Made by a program: the position numbers and the translations under genes
Assembly (NCBI RefSeq): GCF_030272695.1
Contig: NZ_JARFYN010000011.1
Span: 1 to 64,000 of the forward strand
Reading direction: 5' to 3'
Source: Martinezella calliandrae
GTDB taxonomy: Bacteria; Pseudomonadota; Alphaproteobacteria; Rhizobiales; Rhizobiaceae
DNA: 64,000 bases
Notes under the pieces: model-generated
Database searches by the model: none
What the model saw: only the letters and a program-made list of their open reading frames with translations
What the model was told of the DNA's origin: nothing
Part shown: one piece after another, positions 8,829 to 17,648 of the stretch
How positions within the stretch are numbered: position 1 is the first letter of the stretch
Layout of the letters: each line of letters begins with the position of its first letter

Positions 8829-9172
8829 TGAACAGCGAATTGCAAATAGAGACGCCGGAGGCCGGGCCATTGCATGCCAACTACCAGACGGTTGTGGAAG
8901 TCAAGCATGGCGTAGGACTGCACGCTCGCCCCGCCGTGACGTTCACCCGACTTGCAAAGTCGTTTCCGTGCTCGATCGAAGTTGCGGTCAACGACAGCGA
9001 TATCTGGCTGAACGGCAAGAGCATAATCAAAATAATGAGCGCTAGAATCCGGAAAGGATCAGTTCTGCGATTAAGGGCTGACGGAATTCGAGCGGAAGAG
9101 GCGATCAAGGTGTTGAAGGAACTCGTCGAGCGCAATTTCGATGAGGACAAGAAGCATGACCGAAACGCATAG
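8828..9172 (+). CDS. HPr-like phosphocarrier dedicated to the DHA kinase
   Basis: A 114-residue HPr family protein. The core begins around residue 20 with VVEVKHGVGLHARPA; His32 in GLHARPA is the phosphorylation site. A conserved Ser in WLNGKSIIKIM occupies the regulatory-serine position. It carries an N-terminal extension of about 18 residues and a charged C-terminal tail compared with a typical 85-90 residue HPr. It lies between dhaM and the Enzyme I gene with overlaps on both sides, so it almost certainly serves DhaM and is not the chromosomal nitrogen-PTS NPr. Confidence 0.9.
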   Translation: MNSELQIETPEAGPLHANYQTVVEVKHGVGLHARPAVTFTRLAKSFPCSIEVAVNDSDIWLNGKSIIKIMSARIRKGSVLRLRADGIRAEEAIKVLKELVERNFDEDKKHDRNA

Positions 9173-10763
9173 GCTGAGAGCAACGAGCGCCTCTCCCGGC
9201 ATCGCGTCCGGACCGGCCTATCTGGCCGAGTTGTCTGGCGCCCCTTTTTCGCCTGTATCGCAGGTCGCTCTCGGATACGAAGCCCTTGCCGGCGCCATCG
9301 AGACATCGATCGGCGAGCTTGAAAGCCTTGCTGGGAAATCCGACGCGCAAAGCAGGGACATGATCGATTTCCAGATTGAAGTTCTTCGCGATCCAACCAT
9401 AACCGAAACGGCCGAAGCACGTGCAAGCGCCGGAGAAAACGTTGTCTTCGCCTGGGTCGGCACCCTCGACGCCTACATCAGCGAACTGGAAACGGCGGAC
9501 GAAGAGCAGGTGCGCGCACGCGCCGTCGATATTGTCGACATCAAGAGCCGCGTGCTCCGCGCGCTGACCGGAACATCGGTCGCAGACTTTCCTATCGGCT
9601 CGATCTTCGTCGGCAAGGACATGGAGCCGAGCCGCTTTCTGGCCCATGACTGGTCGGCTGGCGGAGGCATCGCGCTCTTCCATGGCAGCGCCGCGGGCCA
9701 TGTCGCGCTGTTGGCGCGGGCGAAATCGATTCCAATGGTCGTCGGCGTGGGGTTTTTCACCGCCGCAGAAAGCGATTTCGTTCAAGTCGACGGCGATGCG
9801 GGCGCGGTCGTCATCCAGGCAGGTAATGCGACCGCCGCGCCCCTCCCGTTCCATTCAAGCCCTGTGCCAGTCGATGCGGGTCGTTCCGACAAGGGCGAAC
9901 TTCGCACCGCCGATGGCACTCCCATTCTGTTGTCCGTCAATCTCAATGATCCAGCTGAGATAGACGCTTTAGACCCGGCGACGACGGCGGGCATTGGGTT
10001 GATGCGGTCGGAATTCGCGGTTTCGTCGGTAGCGGATGCAGCAAACGAAGAGAAACAGCTCGCCATCTATCGCGACGTCCTGAGCTGGGCGGTAGACAAG
10101 CCAGTGACGATCCGCATGCTGGACATCGGCGGTGACAAGCCGCTTGCCGGGCTCGGCGATCCGCCATCCGGATCCTCGACGGACTTGCGAGGCATCCGTC
10201 TCCTCCTCGCAAGACCGGAGATTGCCCGTGTACAGACACGTTCCCTGCTTCGTGCCGCAGTCGCCGGCAATCTTCGCGTTATGCTGCCGATGGTGACCTT
10301 TCCATCGGAGGTCGACGAGATGCGGCAGATATTTCGCGAGGAGGCTGCACAACTTGCTCGCCGCGGCCTGCCCCACCTTATTCCTCCCATTGGCATGATG
10401 GTCGAGGTGCCGGTTGCTGCACTGATGCTGGACACCTTCGAAACGGCGGACTTCTTCTCGTTCGGGACCAACGACCTCACACAGTATCTGGCCGCCTGCG
10501 CCCGCGATAGCTCACACTCGGAACCTTTCCATCGCAGGGCCACACCGGCTGTGCTCCGACTGCTTGGACAAGCGATGAAACTTGCAGGAAAGGGGAGCAA
10601 ACCGGTCAGCATCTGCGGAGACATCGCAAGCGATCCGCAATGGCTTCCGGCGCTGCTTGCGGTCGGCTTACGGCATTTTTCCGTGGCGCCCGAACGATTT
10701 CCCGCGATAAGATCAGCAATCATGGGATTGAGAGCTGATGGGACAAGGGTAGCCGGAGAGTAA
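9156..10763 (+). CDS. PTS Enzyme I (PEP-protein phosphotransferase)
   Basis: A 535-residue Enzyme I that starts the relay by taking phosphate from phosphoenolpyruvate. The start at 9156 (MTETHRL) sits within the end of the HPr gene. The N-terminal phosphohistidine region has GSAAGHVALLARAKSIPMVVG. The C-terminal PEP-binding barrel has MRSEF, the metal/PEP segment FFSFGTNDLTQY, and the active cysteine in SICGD. Length fits sugar-type Enzyme I without a GAF domain, unlike the nitrogen PtsP. Together with HPr, DhaM, DhaL and DhaK it completes a PEP-driven kinase within one operon. Confidence 0.92.
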   Translation: MTETHRLRATSASPGIASGPAYLAELSGAPFSPVSQVALGYEALAGAIETSIGELESLAGKSDAQSRDMIDFQIEVLRDPTITETAEARASAGENVVFAWVGTLDAYISELETADEEQVRARAVDIVDIKSRVLRALTGTSVADFPIGSIFVGKDMEPSRFLAHDWSAGGGIALFHGSAAGHVALLARAKSIPMVVGVGFFTAAESDFVQVDGDAGAVVIQAGNATAAPLPFHSSPVPVDAGRSDKGELRTADGTPILLSVNLNDPAEIDALDPATTAGIGLMRSEFAVSSVADAANEEKQLAIYRDVLSWAVDKPVTIRMLDIGGDKPLAGLGDPPSGSSTDLRGIRLLLARPEIARVQTRSLLRAAVAGNLRVMLPMVTFPSEVDEMRQIFREEAAQLARRGLPHLIPPIGMMVEVPVAALMLDTFETADFFSFGTNDLTQYLAACARDSSHSEPFHRRATPAVLRLLGQAMKLAGKGSKPVSICGDIASDPQWLPALLAVGLRHFSVAPERFPAIRSAIMGLRADGTRVAGE

Positions 10764-10764
10764 A

Positions 10765-11175
10765 ATGGCGCGCGAAGACACCGAAGACGCCATTATCGCC
10801 TACAAATCCATCTTGGCGCAGATCATCGACAACCGACCTTCCGGTATGCGCCAGCGGCTTGCGACGGAACTTGGAAAGCATCGCAGCTTCGTGACGCAAA
10901 TCACAAGTCCGACCTACGCAACACCACTGCCGGCTCGACATTTGGCGACGATATTTCGGGTTTGCCACTTTAGCGCCACCGAACAGGAGCGTTTCCTGGA
11001 TGCCTATCAAACTGCGCACCCGGGAAAACTTCCAGAACTTGGCTTTGCTGAAAAACTGCGGCAACTTTCCATTATGGTTCCGGATTTCGGCGACGAGAGA
11101 AAAAACCGTCTATTGGAGGAGGCTATTTCCGACCTGGTACAAAAGATTGTCGCGATCTCTGGAGGAACAGATTGA
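10765..11175 (+). CDS. Uncharacterised helical protein of the dha locus, possible regulator
   Basis: A 136-residue soluble protein placed 1 bp after the Enzyme I gene and before the second dhaK, so it is part of the operon. I do not recognise a named family. Residues about 27-75 (MRQRLATELGKHRSFVTQI, then HLATIFRVCHF) resemble a Cro/CI-type helix-turn-helix followed by another helical pair, and the C-terminal third is amphipathic helix. A transcription factor or an adaptor that senses the phosphorylation state of the relay are both possible. It lacks a phosphohistidine motif or membrane segment. Confidence 0.6.
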   Translation: MAREDTEDAIIAYKSILAQIIDNRPSGMRQRLATELGKHRSFVTQITSPTYATPLPARHLATIFRVCHFSATEQERFLDAYQTAHPGKLPELGFAEKLRQLSIMVPDFGDERKNRLLEEAISDLVQKIVAISGGTD

Positions 11176-11236
11176 TCGACGGTTCAAGGATGCATTGAAG
11201 GGACGCGAACGATATCGCCGCCTTGGGAGGGGCTCA

Positions 11237-12232
11237 ATGAAGAAGTTCATGAACACCGCGGAAACCATGGTCGCCGAAAGCATGGAAGGTTTCGTGCGCG
11301 CCCATCAGGAGTTCGTCGTGTTCGGGGCTGAGCGGAAATGCATCCGTCGTCGCCACCTCACGCCGAACAAGGTCGCTATTATCTCCGGTGGGGGTGCCGG
11401 TCACGAGCCGATGCATATCGGTTTCGTCGGCAAAGGAATGTTGGACGCCGCCTGCGTCGGGCACATTTTTACGTCGCCAACACCAAGCCAGATCATCAGC
11501 GCCATCGAGGAGGCGGACACCGGCGCCGGCTGCTTGCTCATCGTCAAGAACTATGACGGCGACATCATGAACTTCGAGATGGCGATGGAAATGGTAGCCG
11601 ATCGCCACAGGATGGAAGCTGTTATTGTCAGCGATGATATCGAGACGGCCGGGATCGGCCAAGGCCGGGGGCGCCGTGGTGTTGCGGGAACGCTTGTCGT
11701 CGAAAAGATCATCGGAGCGGCTGCGGAACGAGGCATGGCGCTCCATGAATTGAAGCGGATTGGCGATCGATTGAACGGGCGAGTTCGGACAATGGGGGTC
11801 GCTCTCAGCGGCGTGACAGTGCCACAAACCCAACGCACGACATTCTCATTGAATGCCGCCGAGATGGAAATGGGCGTCGGTATTCATGGAGAGCCGGGCC
11901 ATTCAAGGGAGTATTTCTCTACCTCTGATGTTATTGTCCGTCGTCTCTGCGAGACGATCTGTGGAGACATCTCCATGCCGCCTGGCGCGAAGGCGTTGCT
12001 CTTCGTCAACGGCCTTGGCGGCACCCCGCCAGCCGAGCTCTACCTCGCCTACGATGCCGCGCACCGATTCATGGAGGAGCGGTCGATTCCTATCGAGCGC
12101 GCACTGGTTGGAACCTACGTCACCTCGCTCGACATGCAGGGATTGTCGGTCACGCTAGCTTTGCTGACCGATGAGGAGATATCCTTGTGGGATTCTCCCG
12201 TGGCAACAGCGGCGCTGCGCTGGTCGTCGTAA
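11237..12232 (+). CDS. dhaK: DhaK, substrate-binding subunit of PTS-dependent DHA kinase
   Basis: A 331-residue stand-alone DhaK. The start at 11237 is set by GGGAGGGG just upstream; the frame stays open further 5' but into the preceding gene. SGGGAGHEPMHIGFVG contains the catalytic His56, and GVGIHGEPG has His217, the residue that binds the ketone covalently. The length equals single-subunit PTS DhaK (about 330). It lacks a DhaL domain, so it should work with DhaL and DhaM encoded upstream. Its differences from the fused DhaK suggest that the two chains may prefer different keto-sugars. Confidence 0.9.
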   Translation: MKKFMNTAETMVAESMEGFVRAHQEFVVFGAERKCIRRRHLTPNKVAIISGGGAGHEPMHIGFVGKGMLDAACVGHIFTSPTPSQIISAIEEADTGAGCLLIVKNYDGDIMNFEMAMEMVADRHRMEAVIVSDDIETAGIGQGRGRRGVAGTLVVEKIIGAAAERGMALHELKRIGDRLNGRVRTMGVALSGVTVPQTQRTTFSLNAAEMEMGVGIHGEPGHSREYFSTSDVIVRRLCETICGDISMPPGAKALLFVNGLGGTPPAELYLAYDAAHRFMEERSIPIERALVGTYVTSLDMQGLSVTLALLTDEEISLWDSPVATAALRWSS

Positions 12233-12714
12233 CTATCAATCGGCGCCCCGCCCGGGACACAATTCAGTATGCCGGATAGGTATTGCAGCAATTCGTTGCC
12301 ATCGCATCGGCAAGATGAAATTCACGGCGATGAATTGACGAGCTGTTTGGGCTAATGCCCGCGGGACCCCCGATACGTTAAAGCAGCATCGAGGCACCGC
12401 GATCGAGATCGGTATCGAGGAATTGCTCAAGACGCGGGTTCCTCGGCTTCTTGAAGACCTCCTGGGGCGAACCCGGTGAACAGCACCTTGCCTGGGGATT
12501 AGAGGTCTTTCGAACAAAACTGCCGCATTCTTGCAATTAAGTGCAAAGCGACACACCGATTAGAGATCATCCACAAATATTTCGAGCACGATCTGGAGGT
12601 AGCACCTCCGTAGATCCAGAAAGCTTCGATGGGCTCGCCCCGAGTTCATGAATTGTGTATTCCTGTTCAATGGAACGTCGATGGGTGATCGGGGCTTTAT
12701 CGCGGTGCAATGCG
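12233..12714. other. Intergenic stretch after dhaK
   Basis: No intact gene is seen. A short open frame at 12339-12479 (+) encodes ELLKTRVPRLLEDLLGRTR at its end and could be the tail of a decayed gene, but 46 codons are not significant by themselves. Positions 12570-12714 are presumably the promoter and leader of the adenylate cyclase gene. I found no convincing terminator. Confidence 0.3.
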
Positions 12715-14148
12715 ATGATCGATGAAAAGAAACTTGAAGAGCGCTTGCTCGTGGTCGAAACGGCCAAATCCTGGAGTCCGCGCGTCGTCTCGCGGCTGGA
12801 GACGCTGTTGCGCTCTGGCACGGACGAGGCACTTTATCGCATCAATCCCATCCAGTTCGCCAAGGAGAAATCAATTGCTGAGGCTGAAGCGATCGATCTT
12901 TTCCTCCATGCATGCGTGGCTGGGCTATTCGATATGGACTGGCTACTCGTTTGTCCGATGTGCTCCGACGTTGTCGAGAGCTTCCGCAGCCTACGCAAGC
13001 TGCATACGCATTTTCACTGCCACCTCTGTCAAAGCGATTATGAGGCCGCGCTCGACGATTACATCACGGTGACGTTTACGGTTTCGCCCGCCGTGCGCAG
13101 TATCCGTTTCCATGAACCGGATGCGCTTTCGGCCTGGGATTACGTCTTCCATTACAAATTGACCTCGGGCGGCGTATTGCCCGATGGCATGCCATGGAGC
13201 GAGGCGGCCAAACAGCTGGTGAGGGTGCTCACCCGCATAGAACCAGGTTCCACGGCCAATCTTGAGGTCGATGCCGCCGAAGGCGCGCTGCTGGGCCAGG
13301 ACTTCGAGAGCGACGCCCAATTTCTCTTCCCCGTCACAAGTGGGGCGGGTATAACACCGCCGCATATTTCTGTCATACTCGACCGCGGCAAATGCGTGGC
13401 TGCCACGGTGAACATTGCGCCGGGTAAGGTTGTGTTCGAAGTTCGCAACGCCGGTGAGCTGCCGGTAGTATTCGGCATCCTCCAGCTTCCGATGGCGACT
13501 GCTCAGCGTCCGAAGCTTCACTTCGGGCCGTCCCTATCGGGCAAGCGGCTGCTGATGACGCAAACCTTTCGAGACGTCTTCCGCTCAGAGGTGATCAGTG
13601 CGACCGAGGGCATCTCGGTTCTCGACATTACCCTCGTATTCACCGATCTCAAAGGTTCTACCGCACTCTACGAGAGGATCGGCGATCTTAACGCCTACAT
13701 TCAGGTACAGCGGCACTTCCAGCATCTTCTCGATGCCACTGTTCGGCACAATGGAGCCGTCACCAAGACGATCGGCGACGCTGTGATGGCGGCGTTCTTG
13801 ACGTCGGCCGATGCGGTACAGGCGGCGCTTGATATGCGCGAGGCCGTGGATCAGCTAAACCAAGACCGGCTGCAACGTGATTTTATCCTCAAAATCGGCG
13901 TGCATCGAGGTGCGGCGATCGCGGTCACGCTCAACGAACGTCTCGATTATTTCGGTCAGACGGTGAATATAGCGGCGCGGGTACAAAACCTTGCGGATGG
14001 CGACGAGATTTGCATTACCGAAGACGTTTATGGCGCGCCGGCTGTGGCGGAAATTATCGCACCATACCCGGTGGCAAAAAGCGAGGCGGAGCTCAAGGGC
14101 GTCAGCAAGGCCATGTCGGTCTATCATTTGGCCCGGATGGAATCCTAG
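12715..14148 (+). CDS. Class III adenylate cyclase with Cys4 N-terminal domain
   Basis: A 477-residue soluble nucleotide cyclase. The ATG at 12715 is preferred to one 60 bp earlier, which adds a basic tail of poor character. The N-terminal half carries a probable zinc ribbon: Cys80-Cys83 (CPMC) and Cys102-Cys105 (CHLC). A beta-rich region of about 190 residues follows, similar to the DUF5939-type input domain of bacterial cyclases. The C-terminal catalytic domain, from about residue 310, starts VFTDLKGSTALYERIGD, which holds the first metal aspartate, and continues with VTKTIGDAVMAAF and the second. The product is probably cAMP. It stands alone, so its signal and targets are unknown. Confidence 0.85.
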   Translation: MIDEKKLEERLLVVETAKSWSPRVVSRLETLLRSGTDEALYRINPIQFAKEKSIAEAEAIDLFLHACVAGLFDMDWLLVCPMCSDVVESFRSLRKLHTHFHCHLCQSDYEAALDDYITVTFTVSPAVRSIRFHEPDALSAWDYVFHYKLTSGGVLPDGMPWSEAAKQLVRVLTRIEPGSTANLEVDAAEGALLGQDFESDAQFLFPVTSGAGITPPHISVILDRGKCVAATVNIAPGKVVFEVRNAGELPVVFGILQLPMATAQRPKLHFGPSLSGKRLLMTQTFRDVFRSEVISATEGISVLDITLVFTDLKGSTALYERIGDLNAYIQVQRHFQHLLDATVRHNGAVTKTIGDAVMAAFLTSADAVQAALDMREAVDQLNQDRLQRDFILKIGVHRGAAIAVTLNERLDYFGQTVNIAARVQNLADGDEICITEDVYGAPAVAEIIAPYPVAKSEAELKGVSKAMSVYHLARMES

Positions 14149-14658
14149 TTTGTAAACAGGCTTGGAGTCCCGCTGCCAATAGCACCGTAAGAAATTGTTT
14201 TCGCTAAGGCGACCGGGGCCACTACTGCCCAATGCATACTCGCAGGCGATGAACGGCCGAACATTGCGGTTGCCCAGTGGTGTGACAATGCCAAGCTCGG
14301 CGAAGCGTCCACACACGGCATTGACGAGTCCCGGCGGTGGCAAGATCAAAAGCTTGCCTGCGCTTGCATGTAGATGAAGTTCGACCCCAGAAGAGACCGA
14401 GCAACTCAAATGTCAGATAGGCTACGTTCGACTCATCCGAGTAACGTTAACCCTCTCGAGAAAATGATGTCCATCGCGCGCCGTCAGTCTTGCTGCGGCG
14501 GCCAGCAGAAACGACCGCACCCACGAGAATTGTATAAGCGCGACTGAAATGGCGCGCTTTGAACATCGGCTGACAGAGTCTATCAAGCGATCCATCGAAA
14601 ACACTGCTAGACCCTGTCCCATGCAACGAATTTTAAACTCATTAGAAAGAGGGGTAAA
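14149..14658. other. Intergenic stretch before the dehydrogenase gene
   Basis: A 510-bp gap. On the minus strand a frame through 14160-14409 encodes LVNAVCGRFAELGIVTPLG and related sequence that looks protein-like. It has no clear start or family and continues antisense into the cyclase gene, so I treat it as a possible relic at most. The last 20 bp hold an AAAGAGGGG ribosome-binding site for the gene at 14659. Confidence 0.3.
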
Positions 14659-17220
14659 ATGTCAGCGTTTCCTGAAAGAGCAAAGGTAGTCATCGTCGGT
14701 CTCGGAGGTATCGTTGGTGCGTCGATTGCTCATCATCTGATCGAACGCGGTTGGGACGACATCGTCGGCATCGATAAGTCGGGGATCCCGACGGACATCG
14801 GATCGACGGCGCATGCCTCGGATTTTTGCTACACCACAAGCCATGACTATCTCTCGGTCTGGACAACCCAGTACTCCATCGATTTCTTCGAAAAGTTCGG
14901 CCACTATGCTCGTATCGGCGGTCTCGAAGTCGCTCGCACCGGCGACGACACTTGGATGGAAGAAATCAAGCGCAAGGTGACATCGGCCAAGTCCTTCGGC
15001 ACCCGCGCCCATCTCGTTACACCCTCCGAGATCAAGAGGATGTTCCCGCTGATCGAGGAAGATCAGGTCATGGGCGGCATGTTCGATCCGGATGCCGGCC
15101 TCGTCGTTCCGCGCTCGCAAACCGTTGCCGGCAAGTTGGTTGATGCAGCGGAGAAATCCGGCAAACTTCAGGTGTTCGGCAACACGCCGGCCAAGTCCCT
15201 GATTGTCGAAGGCGGCCGCATCAAGGGAGTCGTAACCCATCGCGGCACCATCATGGCCGACCATGTTGTCGTCTGCGCCGGTCTGTGGGGGCGCTTGATT
15301 GCCGAAATGGTTGGCGAAGATCTGCCGGTCATGCCGGTCGACCATCCACTGACATTCTTCGGCCCCTATAATGAATTCGAAGGCACGGGCAAAGAGATCG
15401 GCTGGCCGCTGTTGCGTGACCAAGGCAACTCCGCCTACATGCGCGACACCGGCGATCCCAAGACCACCGAAGGCGGGCAGATCGAATGGGGCTATTACGA
15501 GACGACCAATCCGCGCCTTTGCCATCCGCGTGAGCTTCTCGAAAAGCATGAGGCGCGCCTTTCCCCCTCGCAGCGCGACCTGGAAATGGAACAGATCCTG
15601 GAGCCGCTGGAGCGCGCCATGGAGCTCACGCCGATCCTCGGCGAACTCGGCTATAACGAAAGCCATTCCTTCAACGGCCTCCTGCAAGTGTCGGCCGCCG
15701 GCGGCCCGTCGTGCGGCGAGAGCCAGAAAGTGCGCGGCCTCTGGTATTGCGTCGCCATCTGGGTCAAGGACGGACCCGGCTATGGCAAGTTGATTGCCGA
15801 CTGGATGACCGATGGCCGTACCGAGATCGACCATGCCAGCATCGACTATTCCCGCTTCTACCCGCACCAGCTCGAAGAAAAGTTCATCGAGGGTCGCTGC
15901 TTCGAGGCCGCGCAGAAAATCTACTTCCCGGCGATCCATCCGCGCGAACCCTATGCGTCAGGCCGCAACGTCAAGCGCTCGCCGTTTTACGCGCGCGAAC
16001 AGGAGCTTGGCGGCCATTTCATGGAGCTCGGTGGCTGGGAGCGTGCCCACGGCTATGCCGCCAACGAACATCTGCTGGCGAAATACGGCGACCGCGTTCC
16101 TGTTCGCGAAAACGAATGGGACAATCGCCACTTCTGGCGCGTGTCCAATGCCGAGCATCTGGCGATGAGCGAGGATTGCGGCATCGTCAATCTCAGCCAT
16201 TTCTACATGTTCGATGTCGAAGGGCCTGACCATGTCGAACTGATGGAATGGGTCTGCGCCGCAAAGATCGGCGGCGATGCCAATATCGGCAAGGGCATCT
16301 ATACCCACTTCCTCGACGATGAGGGTATGGTGCGTGCCGACTTGACTGTCATTCGCATGGCCGATCGCTGTAGAGTGATTGACGGAGCCGACGCCGGTCC
16401 GCGCGATTTCCACTACATAAAGCGCATTGCCGAGGATAAGGGTTTCAACGTCACCGTCACCGACGTCTCCGAGAAGTTCGTCACCATTGGCCTATGGGGT
16501 CCGAACGCCCGCGCCACACTGAAGAAGGTCGTTGCCGATCCGGCAGGACTCGATCCAGAAAACTTCGCCTTTGCAGCCATCAAGCCCATCGAGATCGCCG
16601 GCAAGTCGGTCACCGCCTTCCGTATCTCTTATGTCGGCGAGCAGGGCTGGGAACTGCACATGGCGTACGAGGATGGCCTCGCCGTCTGGGATGCGCTGCG
16701 TGCAACGGGCGTCATGGCCTTCGGTGTCGAGACCTATGCCAACTCGCGCCGCATGGAGAAAAGCTTGCGTCTACAGAACGCAGACCTCCTGACCCAGTAC
16801 AACCTGATCGAATGCGATCTCGCCCGTCCGAAGGTCAAGGAAGCTGATTTCCGTGGCAAGGCGAAACATCTGGAGTACAAGGCGCGTGACCATCAGCCGG
16901 CCATGCTGTGCACCCTCGTCATGACCGACAATGTCGATAGCAAGGGTGTCGCCCGCTATCCGCTCGGCAACCTTCCGGTCATGGATCCGGAAACCGGCGA
17001 AGTGCTGGTGGACGAACTCGGCCGCCGCTCATACACGACGTCGATCGCCTTCGGCCCAACCATCGGCAAAAACATTGCGCTGGCCTACCTGCCGTGGAAC
17101 TATTGCCAGGAGGGTCGCAAGCTCAACATTGAATATTTTGCCCAGACATATCCAGTCGAGGTGGTCGGCATCGGTTACAAGCCAATCTATGACCCTGAAA
17201 ATCTCAAGCCGAAAAGCTAA
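14659..17220 (+). CDS. Dimethylglycine/sarcosine dehydrogenase-like flavoprotein with GcvT domain
   Basis: An 853-residue two-part enzyme of N-methyl-amine catabolism. Residues about 8-400 form a DAO-type FAD domain with the dinucleotide motif VVIVGLGGIVGASIAHHL. GSTAHASDF has a His in the position that carries covalent FAD in dimethylglycine dehydrogenase. Residues about 430-845 are a GcvT-like tetrahydrofolate-binding half (RISYVGEQGWELHM; VETYANSRRMEK). Such proteins oxidatively demethylate dimethylglycine, sarcosine or related betaine breakdown products and pass the one-carbon unit to folate. It stands as a single gene with its own hairpin terminator. Exact substrate unknown. Confidence 0.85.
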   Translation: MSAFPERAKVVIVGLGGIVGASIAHHLIERGWDDIVGIDKSGIPTDIGSTAHASDFCYTTSHDYLSVWTTQYSIDFFEKFGHYARIGGLEVARTGDDTWMEEIKRKVTSAKSFGTRAHLVTPSEIKRMFPLIEEDQVMGGMFDPDAGLVVPRSQTVAGKLVDAAEKSGKLQVFGNTPAKSLIVEGGRIKGVVTHRGTIMADHVVVCAGLWGRLIAEMVGEDLPVMPVDHPLTFFGPYNEFEGTGKEIGWPLLRDQGNSAYMRDTGDPKTTEGGQIEWGYYETTNPRLCHPRELLEKHEARLSPSQRDLEMEQILEPLERAMELTPILGELGYNESHSFNGLLQVSAAGGPSCGESQKVRGLWYCVAIWVKDGPGYGKLIADWMTDGRTEIDHASIDYSRFYPHQLEEKFIEGRCFEAAQKIYFPAIHPREPYASGRNVKRSPFYAREQELGGHFMELGGWERAHGYAANEHLLAKYGDRVPVRENEWDNRHFWRVSNAEHLAMSEDCGIVNLSHFYMFDVEGPDHVELMEWVCAAKIGGDANIGKGIYTHFLDDEGMVRADLTVIRMADRCRVIDGADAGPRDFHYIKRIAEDKGFNVTVTDVSEKFVTIGLWGPNARATLKKVVADPAGLDPENFAFAAIKPIEIAGKSVTAFRISYVGEQGWELHMAYEDGLAVWDALRATGVMAFGVETYANSRRMEKSLRLQNADLLTQYNLIECDLARPKVKEADFRGKAKHLEYKARDHQPAMLCTLVMTDNVDSKGVARYPLGNLPVMDPETGEVLVDELGRRSYTTSIAFGPTIGKNIALAYLPWNYCQEGRKLNIEYFAQTYPVEVVGIGYKPIYDPENLKPKS

Positions 17221-17241
17221 GCGCTTGGTCTAAAACAGTGC

Positions 17242-17270
17242 ATCAGTGCCGTTACTTTGACGGCACTGAT
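17242..17270 (+). terminator. Hairpin after the dehydrogenase gene
   Basis: A perfect 10-bp inverted repeat, ATCAGTGCCG at 17242-17251 and CGGCACTGAT at 17261-17270, with a 9-base loop, 22 bp after the stop codon. No T-run follows, so it is either a weak intrinsic terminator or an mRNA-end stabilising stem. Confidence 0.6.
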
Positions 17271-17470
17271 CGAAGCAATTGCTTGGCGCCGCCGAAATGC
17301 GGTGGGTGTCTTTCGTCATGACTGAAAATCGATTGCGTATTGGCGACGCTCCAGACGTGCCGGCGGGTGGCCCCATTCGGAGCCACCTCATTACAATGCG
17401 CTTAGTTCGCGCCCATGATCATTCCGATCAACTCCGGGACGGAATCCTTGTTAGGAACCGCTGACCCGGA

Positions 17471-17506
17471 GATCCACTGACAGAAATGCGAGTTGGCGAA
17501 GCCAAC
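17471..17506 (-). promoter_or_regulatory. tra-box-like promoter element (copy 1, traA side)
   Basis: The dyad GTTGGC-GAA-GCCAAC lies at 17492-17506. Read on the minus strand, the dyad plus 21 following bases match a second copy in front of traI (32711-32746) at 31 of 36 positions. Neighbouring sequence beyond both copies does not match. In Ti-type plasmids a TraR site lies between traA and the divergent traC, and another lies before traI. The element is therefore a strong candidate for the site of the local TraR, although it differs from the classic Ti tra box. Minus-strand transcription from here would once have served traC-traD-traG, which are absent. Confidence 0.55.
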
Positions 17507-17550
17507 ACTTCTGTCCATCATCCCGGCCGTTCCGAAGAAGTGGCATCCAA

Positions 17551-17575
17551 GGACGTCGCTGTCGCGACGCCTTGC
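17551..17575 (+). other. oriT-like remnant next to traA
   Basis: The inverted repeat CGTCGC-TGTC-GCGACG (17554-17569) is followed by CCTTGC, closely resembling the hairpin half of Ti/rhizobial transfer origins as I remember them. The flanking sequence expected to hold the nick site (a GGGCGCAA-type stretch) is not seen: CCAAGG runs directly into ACGTCGC. It lies 80 bp upstream of the truncated traA, the right place for an oriT. I regard it as a damaged or diverged oriT. Confidence 0.45.
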
Positions 17576-17648
17576 CTCCGGCCCCTCCAAGAAGGTGGCT
17601 GCCACCGACGAACATTTCGGATTTACCGACCCTCAGGAGCTCATCGCC

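Noticed and set aside
14160..14409. Protein-like minus-strand frame before the dehydrogenase gene
   Set aside because: It has no recognisable family or start and runs antisense into the cyclase; mentioned only as a possible relic.
17493..17648. Reading the traA remnant from the upstream ATG at 17493
   Set aside because: That start lies inside the tra-box-like dyad and the frame crosses the oriT-like hairpin; the TTG at 17649 has a good ribosome-binding site and the conserved relaxase N-terminus.
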